This document shows, piece after piece, positions 14,219 to 20,440 of a DNA stretch of 23,043 nt; the first letter of the stretch is position 1, and each line of letters starts with the position of its first letter. The DNA is taken from positions 1 to 23,043 of the IMG/VR virus record IMGVR_UViG_3300044845_000885. One strand, written 5' to 3'. This DNA comes from a virus. The position numbers and the translations under genes were made by a program. A model generated the notes under the pieces. That model searched no databases. It was not told the DNA's origin and saw nothing but the letters and a program-made list of their open reading frames with translations.

Positions 14219-14510
14219 AACTTGTATCTAGATTAATCCACGGCACAACGCCCTTTATTTTAAACATAGAGTAAAACAAATCCTGTCCGAGCGAAGATAA
14301 ATTACTTAATGTCTCGTCATTTTCAAGAGCAACCCTTACTTTCCATTTAATTGTCACACCCAAAGTTTTCCAAGGAAAATCTTTACCACTTTCCATAATT
14401 TCCTCAAAAGCTTCAGGGTCCACGTCTACATCAACTATACTTTTATACTTACGTTTAAGAGTACCTTTAAAAACTGTTTGATATTTTAAATATTCTTGGT
14501 TATAATTCAT
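14208..14510 (-). CDS. Hypothetical 100-aa protein
   Basis: A 100-aa soluble protein with a charged beta region (FKGTLKRKYKSIVDVDVDPE) and a C-terminal part rich in aromatic residues. It is the first gene of a leftward operon and its ATG is separated by only 5 bases from the divergent ATG at 14516, so its promoter must lie inside the opposite gene. I do not recognise the family. Confidence 0.65.
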   Translation of the reverse strand: MNYNQEYLKYQTVFKGTLKRKYKSIVDVDVDPEAFEEIMESGKDFPWKTLGVTIKWKVRVALENDETLSNLSSLGQDLFYSMFKIKGVVPWINLDTSYEN

Positions 14511-14515
14511 ATGTA

Positions 14516-14896
14516 ATGGATAGGAAAATTCTACTCGAATACCACTTAAATAAATATGTTGTTCCAGACTATCTTTTAATAAAAAGAATTGATGTGGAAG
14601 ATATATTAGAAGTTAAAGATGGTAGAATTGATGTTGGTCTACAAATAGTCTGTAATAATGATGAATTTAAAACTAAATTTAATTTAACTGAATCGTTACA
14701 AGAATTATTTATTAATCATAATACAATATCCCAAACTTTCCTTTTAGCACCAATATTCAAAGAATCAAAAGAAATAAATTTTGATAAGTTAAAAAAGGAT
14801 ATAAAACATTACGTTAAGATTATTGTTAATAAAAGAATAAATTTATTTAAAATGGATTTGAAACTTGAAAACTCATATTCAGACAACAATAAATAA
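14516..14896 (+). CDS. Hypothetical 126-aa protein
   Basis: A 126-aa protein, starting MDRKILLEYHLNKYVVPDYL, with a beta-rich first half and a helical, Lys-rich second half (FDKLKKDIKHYVKIIVNKRI). No recognised motif. It leads a rightward group of four genes that ends at 16169 and is divergent from 14208-14510 with a 5-base gap. The similar size and fold pattern to the gene opposite might reflect old duplication, but no convincing alignment can be seen. Confidence 0.65.
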   Translation: MDRKILLEYHLNKYVVPDYLLIKRIDVEDILEVKDGRIDVGLQIVCNNDEFKTKFNLTESLQELFINHNTISQTFLLAPIFKESKEINFDKLKKDIKHYVKIIVNKRINLFKMDLKLENSYSDNNK

Positions 14897-15152
14897 AGTT
14901 CATAAACGAGAACTAAATGAATTATTTGGAGAGAACTCAAAAGTTATTGTCGAAAATTTTACATATTCAACAAACGGGAAATTCTTCTCTTGTTCCGTTA
15001 CACTTTATGTTGAAGATGTTAATAAGCATCTTGATTTATTTCCTTTTGCTCTTGAGCAACTTGTAATGGATTCTTTTAGATTATTTGCATTAGGTAAAGA
15101 ATTACAAATAACATCATCAATAAAACAAATAGAAAATGTCTCACCCAATTGA
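14865..15152 (+). CDS. Hypothetical protein, TTG start likely
   Basis: About 95 aa, mixed alpha/beta (FTYSTNGKFFSCSVTLYVED; LFPFALEQLVMDSFRLFALG). No ATG is suitably placed; a TTG at 14865 within the end of the previous gene is the best start, giving a 32-base overlap. The end overlaps the following gene by 17 bases. Function unknown; the start is uncertain. Confidence 0.55.
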   Translation: MKTHIQTTINKVHKRELNELFGENSKVIVENFTYSTNGKFFSCSVTLYVEDVNKHLDLFPFALEQLVMDSFRLFALGKELQITSSIKQIENVSPN

Positions 15153-15486
15153 ACACGCAGAATCCTCAGTTAAAATCTGGGGTGGAAAAGTTGAGGATTA
15201 TTTACCCATGCATAATTGGATTGACGAGACAAAAGGATGGGTTTGTTATTCGAGTCATAGAATGTTTCGTCATCATTCAGAAGGAATATTTGAAATGGAG
15301 AGAATTTTTGGTCAGTCATTTATTAACTCTGACGGAAAAGTTGTTTACACAAGATATGTTGGAGAGCAACACGTTAGAGAAGACCTAAATGGGTATGTCC
15401 CAACAGCAAAGGAGTGGTTGACCGCAATAGAAAAGAATGAAAGACCCATTTGGATGATGAGAACCAAAAAATTAAAAGAAGAATAA
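15136..15486 (+). CDS. DUF6915-like protein
   Basis: A 116-aa protein that reads like the DUF6915 family: MSHPIEHAESSVKIWGGKVE and EDYLPMHNWIDETKG, then RMFRHHSEGIFEMERIFG, SDGKVVYTRYVGEQHVREDL and a C-terminal YVPTAKEWL. The conserved His-rich HRMFRHHSEG segment and the GEQHV motif might hold a metal or an active site, but the family has no established function. It occurs in bacteria and phages. It overlaps the preceding gene by 17 bases and its stop adjoins the TATTTATT motif before 15498. Confidence 0.75.
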   Translation: MSHPIEHAESSVKIWGGKVEDYLPMHNWIDETKGWVCYSSHRMFRHHSEGIFEMERIFGQSFINSDGKVVYTRYVGEQHVREDLNGYVPTAKEWLTAIEKNERPIWMMRTKKLKEE

Positions 15487-15497
15487 TATTTATTGTT

Positions 15498-16169
15498 ATG
15501 AATTTAGAACTATCACCCGAAGAAAGAAAAATAATCAAACAATTTTTTGTATACATTAAAAGTAATGGAGCCGACACCGCATCAATTGACGCTAATTTTG
15601 AATGGGGGAACCCATCATATGTTGGTGGGATGTATGGTGACAATGGAAGAGTAATTCCAAAGTTCCCTCCCGTAGAACCAATTATAGAAAAGATTTTTGA
15701 TAAAGTAGATACGGATGAATTTGAAGATAACTTTCATTCCGGCGAAAATGATGTAGAATTTTTTAGTGTAGACCTTATTTTTGACGCAACCACCAAAAAA
15801 ATTATTGTTGAATGTAATTATTCAACCCCTGATGAGGAAGAAGCACTTGATGAAAGTGATATTGATGATATGGATATTTTCAAAGAATATACCGATAGAG
15901 GGGTATCAGAAATAATTTGTACTTACAATGGTGGTGGTGATAGTGGATATGTTGATGGAGATATGTCAGTCGATGGTGAACGAGAAAATACTCCTGCCTT
16001 TCTTGAGGATTTGTGTTATGATGCTTTAAGTAATTTTGGTGGTTGGGAAATAAATGAGGGTTCCCAAGGAAATATTGTTTTTAACTTGTCCGATAAAACA
16101 AGAACAGTAAACCACTCTTGGAATACGGAAGAGAATCATAGATTCAGAGTTCTTGAAATGGAAGTTTAG
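15498..16169 (+). CDS. Acidic protein resembling DUF6878
   Basis: A 223-aa acidic protein from the ATG at 15498, which follows a TATTTATT motif by 3 bases; an earlier in-frame ATG at 15450 would lie in the previous gene. The C-terminal half has EIICTYNGGGDSGYVDG, then FLEDLCYDAL and GGWEINEGSQGNIVFNL. The GSGDSG-like and GGWEINxGxxG motifs recall DUF6878, known from phage and bacterial proteins without known function. The N-terminal half contains a short Asp/Glu-rich run. The stop overlaps the stop of the converging gene by 4 bases. Confidence 0.7.
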   Translation: MNLELSPEERKIIKQFFVYIKSNGADTASIDANFEWGNPSYVGGMYGDNGRVIPKFPPVEPIIEKIFDKVDTDEFEDNFHSGENDVEFFSVDLIFDATTKKIIVECNYSTPDEEEALDESDIDDMDIFKEYTDRGVSEIICTYNGGGDSGYVDGDMSVDGERENTPAFLEDLCYDALSNFGGWEINEGSQGNIVFNLSDKTRTVNHSWNTEENHRFRVLEMEV

Positions 16170-16486
16170 AAAACCTGAATTGTTCTCTGTGGTCTGTCAT
16201 CACCAAAATTAGGACAGAAATAAACGTTATTTCCATCGTGATAGATAGTTCCACCAACCCCATTTGGGATTTTGTGTTTTTCGTGGAATTTTTCACCTAA
16301 GTCTATTTGGTAATTTCCGTCATGTACTAAAAAACATAAATTTTGATATCCACAAGTATATTGTTGGTCTTTATTTTTATGTTTCATAAACTCATCGAAT
16401 GACATAACATAACGAGCATTTTCATTCATAAGTCTTTTAACGACTTTATCTAATTGACTTTCTGTAAGTTTAATTTCTTTTCCCAT
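16166..16486 (-). CDS. Tagged small protein (tag type LTESDL)
   Basis: A 106-aa protein beginning MGKEIKLTESQLDKVVKR-LMNE-NA, a third member of the LTES-type tag family, here ending M-N-E before NA rather than a strict [IL]-x-E. The mature part has three Cys (YTCGYQNLCFLV; VYFCPNF) and a His/Gly-rich beta region (KIPNGVGGTIYHDGNNVYFC). Function unknown. TATTTATA lies 4 bases before its ATG, separating it from the upstream peptidoglycan hydrolase gene. Confidence 0.75.
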   Translation of the reverse strand: MGKEIKLTESQLDKVVKRLMNENARYVMSFDEFMKHKNKDQQYTCGYQNLCFLVHDGNYQIDLGEKFHEKHKIPNGVGGTIYHDGNNVYFCPNFGDDRPQRTIQVF

Positions 16487-16490
16487 ATTT

Positions 16491-16498
16491 TATAAATA
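16491..16498 (-). promoter_or_regulatory. TATTTATA-type phage promoter candidate
   Basis: The minus strand reads AATATTTATAAAAT directly before the ATG at 16486, a gap of 4 bases. Confidence 0.5.
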
Positions 16499-16507
16499 TT
16501 GAGTATT

Positions 16508-17173
16508 TTATATTTTAATAATTTTAGCCATTGATGTATCAGGTGTAAATTCCGCATTACCTAACGATTTTAAAATATCATTAATATATTTTGTCGTATC
16601 ATTTTCATTTGGTGGAGCATAAGTATACATAAATTGTTTAAGTGTTGGGATTTCTCCCTTATCATATCCTGGTGCTGAGCCATAGTCAGGCATATTACCA
16701 TTTGACCACTTTATTATTTTTTCCTCAATTAGTGCTTTTGCACCTAAACAAGGAGAACTAAATTTTGCAAATCTACCGGTTGAGCCATCTAATTTGGTTT
16801 CTTTTGTTGCTTTACTATCTATTGATTTTAATCCATCATAATAATCTAAATTACCAGGATTATTATTTCTATAACTTCTACTACCTTTACCATTATTCAT
16901 ATTTTTAACCCATCCTTCTTTATTTGCAATAATCTTAGCTAACTTAAATTCAGAAGTGTTTGGTCCATACCCTGAACAAGAAATAACTGAATCCAAATTG
17001 TCTTTATTGAAATCTACTTTTTGTTCATCATCTAAATCTATTGCAATCTTAGGTTCCCCTTGAGTTGCAACATAGGTACTTGATGCTGGTGCAGTAATAT
17101 CTATCTTTTCAGGTTCAATTGGCTCAACTGTCTGCTCCATTAAGATTTTTTGTAAAATATTAATTGTCTTCAT
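16508..17173 (-). CDS. Tagged RNNNPGN-type peptidoglycan hydrolase candidate
   Basis: A 221-aa protein with tag MKTINILQKILME-QT (L-M-E at 11-13), a Pro/Thr-rich linker (about 14-60) and a C-terminal lysozyme-like region. That region has KIIANKEGW (Glu86 a possible catalytic acid), YRNNNPGNL (101-109), GRFAKFSSPCLGAKALIEE (about 133-151) and TYAPPNENDTTKYI (184-197). The RNNNPGN, AxFxSPxLGxxAL and YAPPxENDT motifs occur in phage structural peptidoglycan hydrolases, which open a local hole in the wall for DNA entry. The head-type tag would place this enzyme inside the virion. It overlaps the end of the PPK2 gene by 14 bases. Confidence 0.75.
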   Translation of the reverse strand: MKTINILQKILMEQTVEPIEPEKIDITAPASSTYVATQGEPKIAIDLDDEQKVDFNKDNLDSVISCSGYGPNTSEFKLAKIIANKEGWVKNMNNGKGSRSYRNNNPGNLDYYDGLKSIDSKATKETKLDGSTGRFAKFSSPCLGAKALIEEKIIKWSNGNMPDYGSAPGYDKGEIPTLKQFMYTYAPPNENDTTKYINDILKSLGNAEFTPDTSMAKIIKI

Positions 17174-18272
17174 TTGATTCAGGTCTTAAAACGGTCATTG
17201 CTTCAGGGAATTCCTTATCCAATAACTCTTCATTTTTATTTTCGTAAGGGATGGTTTGTAACACATATCTAATGGCATTCAACCCCGATACTTTTTTATC
17301 ATTAGCGTCTAAAACAATCCAAGGATGGTTCATTGTTGATGTCTTATCGAATAGTCTTTGTTTAAATTCTGTGAACCTTTCCCACATATCTTGCATCTTT
17401 GCGTCATTTGGAGAATATTTCCAGTATTTGAGAGGAGATTTTTGTCTCATTTCAAATCTTCTTGATTGTGTTTCCTTGTCAATCGAAAACCATAGTTTAA
17501 ACAGGTAATCTCCTTGTTCAACTAACTCATTTTCAAAGTTTTCAACGTTCTCCATAAAATTTTCATACTCTTCTTCAGTACCGTAACCCATAACAGGTTC
17601 AACAAGACCTCGATTATACCAACTTCTGTCAAAAAAGTTAATCATACCAGGTTTAATATGTTTTTTGTATCTACCGAACCAGTCCTGTCTCTCCTCAGGT
17701 GATGGAATACCAAGAGCAATAATGTTATAATATCTTGGATTTAAGTTTTCTGTGAATTTTTTAATCGTGGACCCTTTTCCAGCCGAGTCCCTACCTTCAA
17801 ATACAATAATAACTGTTTTACCTGTCTCAATTAGCCATTCTTGTAGTTTTAGGAGCTCTACTTGTAAGTAATATAATTCTTTTCTAAATATTTTTTTCTT
17901 TAGAATTGATGGTTCCTCAGGTTCAAAACTATAATCATCTTGCTCGGGCTCAATTTCATAGGAATCAGGTTCTCTATCCTTTAAAGAACTCAAAACCTTT
18001 TCAAAATACTTAACAATTGAATTATATTTATCTCCTTTTTTAAGTAATGTATTTCTAACTCCATGTTCTAGTAAATCAAAATTGATAATTTGGTCATCGG
18101 CAAGTTCAATAATCTGATTAAGAAGTAACTCAGCCTCCTTTTTAAGTAAATTATTGGCATTTAAAATTGTTTGAATTGACTTTATATATTGCTCACTAGG
18201 TTTTGCCATTTCATTAACAGGCAACCCAATCATTTCTCTTATTCTTTCTACTTCAGTAAGAAGATTTCTCAT
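17160..18272 (-). CDS. ppk2: Polyphosphate kinase 2 (PPK2) with N-terminal phage tag
   Basis: A 370-aa protein. Residues about 128-345 form a complete PPK2 domain: LYYLQVELLKLQEWLIETGK, Walker A FEGRDSAGKGSTI (158-170, K166), NPRYYNIIALGIPSPEERQD, Walker B and signature FFDRSWYNRGLVEPVMG (213-229), and a lid RRFEMRQKSPLKYWKYSPND (271-290). PPK2 transfers phosphate between polyphosphate and nucleoside mono- or diphosphates, and could feed ATP/GTP or dNTP synthesis. The first 125 residues are an added region: the tag MRNLLTEVERIREMIGLPVNE-MA, which aligns with the tags at 2196-4304 and 20441-21445, then a helical spacer and an acidic linker. All key residues look intact. It leads a leftward unit with the tagged hydrolase; TATTTATA lies 14 bases upstream. 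Confidence 0.92.
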   Translation of the reverse strand: MRNLLTEVERIREMIGLPVNEMAKPSEQYIKSIQTILNANNLLKKEAELLLNQIIELADDQIINFDLLEHGVRNTLLKKGDKYNSIVKYFEKVLSSLKDREPDSYEIEPEQDDYSFEPEEPSILKKKIFRKELYYLQVELLKLQEWLIETGKTVIIVFEGRDSAGKGSTIKKFTENLNPRYYNIIALGIPSPEERQDWFGRYKKHIKPGMINFFDRSWYNRGLVEPVMGYGTEEEYENFMENVENFENELVEQGDYLFKLWFSIDKETQSRRFEMRQKSPLKYWKYSPNDAKMQDMWERFTEFKQRLFDKTSTMNHPWIVLDANDKKVSGLNAIRYVLQTIPYENKNEELLDKEFPEAMTVLRPESNEDN

Positions 18273-18284
18273 ACAAAAACTTTT

Positions 18285-18296
18285 TATATAAATATT
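18285..18296. promoter_or_regulatory. Divergent promoter candidate (PPK2 / 29-aa peptide)
   Basis: TATATAAATATT reads AATATTTATATA on the minus strand (TATTTATA, 14 bases before the PPK2 ATG) and TATAAATATT on the plus strand, 2 bases before an ATG at 18297, the same plus-strand sequence that precedes the ATG at 9079. Confidence 0.5.
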
Positions 18297-18386
18297 ATGA
18301 TACTATTGATTACTTTTTTAAAAATAGATATATTTAAAATTAATGAAAATGAAAAAAGAGAAAAGAAAATTGCGAATAAATTATAA
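18297..18386 (+). CDS. 29-aa peptide with hydrophobic start, candidate
   Basis: An ATG at 18297 opens 29 codons. The peptide has an apolar N-terminal part (MILLITFLKIDIF) and a charged C-terminal part (NENEKREKKIANKL), like tiny membrane-associated peptides. Support: the ATG is preceded by TATAAATATT as at 9079, and a strong plus-strand terminator begins 18 bases after the stop, although no other rightward gene lies nearby to need it. It could instead be a non-coding transcript. Confidence 0.4.
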   Translation: MILLITFLKIDIFKINENEKREKKIANKL

Positions 18387-18403
18387 TATTTTATTTTCAT
18401 TGT

Positions 18404-18431
18404 AATCCTGACATTTGTCAGGATTTTTTTT
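18404..18431 (+). terminator. Rho-independent terminator
   Basis: AATCCTGACA and TGTCAGGATT pair almost perfectly around a very short loop, followed by a run of T on the plus strand. It can only serve rightward transcription from the 18273-18404 region. Confidence 0.75.
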
Positions 18432-18474
18432 GCCCTGTTCATAAATAAACCGTAAATAAATTAAATAAAAAAAA

Positions 18475-19305
18475 ATGAAAAACACAAAAGTTTACAACGA
18501 GTTAGTTCAAAAAATGAGAACATTCTTCCAATCAAAAGGATTTAAAGAAGTTCCAACACAATCAAGGCTGTCAATTTTAGCAGCATGTGAAAATCCACAT
18601 TCAATTACAACATTTGAATACAAAGGAGAGGTTTGGCCATTACCACAAACAGGTCAAATGTGGTTAGAATACGAATTACTTAAAAACCCTGAGTGGGAAG
18701 GAGTATATTGTATATCAACATCATATAGACAAGAAAAAAATCCAATCCCAGGTCGACACGAATTAATCTTCCCAATGTTTGAATTTGAATCAAAAGGGAC
18801 AATGAAAGACTTATTGAAGCTTGAAGAAGAATTACTTGAGTATCTTGGGTTCGATGAACCAGTTAATACAACTTACGAAGGAGTTTGTGCCGAATATGGT
18901 GGAGTTTCAATACTTGAGGATGAGCATGAACAAAAAATGTGGAAAGAAAAAGGTTCAGTTGTATCACTACAACATTTCCCCCTAAGAACCAATCCATTTT
19001 GGAATATGCAACACGGAACAAATGGAATCTTCAATAAAGTTGACGTTATTATGTATGGTCAAGAAACCATTGGGTCTGCTGAAAGAAGTTGTGATGTTGA
19101 AAAAATGAGAGAGATGTTTTATACAATTGAAAATGGTGGGTATTCGGCTAAATTATTTGAACTTTTTGGAAAGGAGAGAGTTGAAAAGGAACTTGAGGAA
19201 TTTTTATCATTTGAATTCTTCCCTCGTTATGGTGGTGGAATTGGGATGACTCGTCTTGCAAGAGCATATGAACTTATGAAACAAGAACAATTACAAGAAA
19301 TTTAA
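18475..19305 (+). CDS. Class II aminoacyl-tRNA-synthetase-like enzyme lacking the anticodon domain
   Basis: A 276-aa protein that is only a class II synthetase catalytic core of the Asp/Asn type. Motif 2 is STSYRQE...GRHELIFPMFEFE (82-105), then VIMYGQETIGSAERSCD (191-207) at the site of the G-x-E...R amino-acid/ATP element, and motif 3 GGGIGMTRLARAYEL (253-267). There is no N-terminal OB-fold for anticodon binding. Stand-alone cores of this kind include AsnA-like asparagine synthetases and EpmA-type enzymes that aminoacylate protein rather than tRNA. Database names are usually 'amino acid--tRNA ligase-related protein'. Substrate cannot be read from the sequence, though aspartate or asparagine is likely. 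No tag. The 5' leader (18432-18474) is A-rich without a clear promoter box. Confidence 0.8.
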   Translation: MKNTKVYNELVQKMRTFFQSKGFKEVPTQSRLSILAACENPHSITTFEYKGEVWPLPQTGQMWLEYELLKNPEWEGVYCISTSYRQEKNPIPGRHELIFPMFEFESKGTMKDLLKLEEELLEYLGFDEPVNTTYEGVCAEYGGVSILEDEHEQKMWKEKGSVVSLQHFPLRTNPFWNMQHGTNGIFNKVDVIMYGQETIGSAERSCDVEKMREMFYTIENGGYSAKLFELFGKERVEKELEEFLSFEFFPRYGGGIGMTRLARAYELMKQEQLQEI

Positions 19306-19311
19306 AAAAAA

Positions 19312-19344
19312 TTTGGAGCGGTGAGTAACTTTACCATATATTTG
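19312..19344 (+). promoter_or_regulatory. Bacteroidota-type promoter for 19365-19799
   Basis: TTTG (19312-19315), a 21-base spacer and TATATTTG (19337-19344) match the -33/-7 pattern, about 20 bases before the ATG at 19365. TATATTTGTATTC is the same 13-mer as at the 410-622 gene. Confidence 0.6.
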
Positions 19345-19364
19345 TATTCTAAATAATAAACACT

Positions 19365-19799
19365 ATGAAAAATACAATTCTCGCCGTTTCCTTTTTTCTT
19401 TTGACTATTGTTTCACATTCTCAAGTAGTTACCGTATCAACAAAAGGATTACAAGTTTACTTTCGTCCAAATAATATGACTCTACAAGAATGCCAAGAAA
19501 AAAATCTTGTGGACCACAGATATTTTGGTAACGGTGATTGTAAATATATTTTTGATTTGGATAAAAAAGTTTTTACTATGAAACCTCTCTACACTGATTG
19601 GGTTTTTACATGTAAAATTACAGAATTAAAAAAAAATGGTAATGAACTTAATGTTACTACTGAACTCGGTACTAAGTACATGATTACTGACAAAACCGAT
19701 ACTAATGAAAAAATCTTTTTGATTGAGTATTTTGACCTACCTAGTCAAGTCGAGGGTAGATTTGCCAAAGAAGAAGACTTTTCAGTTAGTATTAAATAA
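19365..19799 (+). CDS. Secreted hypothetical protein
   Basis: A 144-aa protein with a type I signal peptide (MKNTILAVSFFLLTIVSHSQ, cut near residue 20). The mature part is beta-rich, with Cys residues near QECQEKN, GDCKYIF and FTCKITE. It has its own host-type promoter and a terminator, so it is an independent unit. A periplasmic or outer-surface role, such as changing the infected host's envelope or blocking superinfection, is possible but nothing confirms it. Confidence 0.75.
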   Translation: MKNTILAVSFFLLTIVSHSQVVTVSTKGLQVYFRPNNMTLQECQEKNLVDHRYFGNGDCKYIFDLDKKVFTMKPLYTDWVFTCKITELKKNGNELNVTTELGTKYMITDKTDTNEKIFLIEYFDLPSQVEGRFAKEEDFSVSIK

Positions 19800-19800
19800 A

Positions 19801-19826
19801 AAAAGGGGACTAATGTCCCCTTTTTT
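19801..19826. terminator. Bidirectional terminator
   Basis: AAAAGGGGAC-TAAT-GTCCCCTTTT is a perfect 10-bp stem with a 4-base loop, with A and T tracts on either side. It can end both the rightward 19365-19799 and the leftward 19847-20416 transcripts. Confidence 0.85.
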
Positions 19827-19846
19827 AATTTACAAAAGTTATATTT

Positions 19847-20416
19847 TTAGGATTGACATCCATTCAATTTATTAATCTGTGTTTGTAAAACTTTAGTAAC
19901 CGCATTGTAGAAAATAGTTTTTCCCAAGTCAATTTTTCCTCCTCCCAAATTTTGAAACAACGTACTATAATCTTCATTTTTTGTAGCCACCCTATCTAAA
20001 GCGGCAATATTTTTAAATCCATCACACAACATTTTATTTTGCCCAACTAATTGAGCCGCCGCGTCAACGTAACTTCTTAATAAACGATAAACTGTAGTAG
20101 TAAAATTAGGCTGACCCGCTTCAGTTGGTGCCGCTGGTAATCCTTTAATTCCTAAACTTGCTAAAAAACTACTATCAATTGTACCATCGTTTATGGTTAT
20201 AAATTTGTTAACATCTTCGTCACTAGTAATTATGGGTAATTTATATTTAACTCCATTTGCCGAGGTGAATGGCTCTCTTTGTGAGGCTGTTTGAGTTGTT
20301 GCTGCCGGCGCAGTTGCTTGACCCTGCTCGCTTAAATAATTTCTCTTGGTTGCATTTTCATGCATCTCAATGATTCTTCTTTTTTCTGATTCGTCTATTT
20401 TAAATAATTGTTTCAT
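19847..20416 (-). CDS. Tagged protein of unknown function (tag type IDESEK)
   Basis: A 189-aa protein with N-terminus MKQLFKIDESEKRRIIEMHE...YLSE-QG; the L-S-E-Q site lies at about residues 28-31. An Ala/Thr/Gln-rich linker (TAPAATTQTASQ) leads to a helical domain with two Cys (KMLCDGF and LNGCQS at the very end). No known enzyme motif. It is the second gene of a unit, 24 bases after the stop of 20441-21445, and shares a bidirectional terminator. By inference it is a head cargo protein. Confidence 0.75.
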   Translation of the reverse strand: MKQLFKIDESEKRRIIEMHENATKRNYLSEQGQATAPAATTQTASQREPFTSANGVKYKLPIITSDEDVNKFITINDGTIDSSFLASLGIKGLPAAPTEAGQPNFTTTVYRLLRSYVDAAAQLVGQNKMLCDGFKNIAALDRVATKNEDYSTLFQNLGGGKIDLGKTIFYNAVTKVLQTQINKLNGCQS

Positions 20417-20440
20417 ATTCTATTTTTATTTTATTTTATT

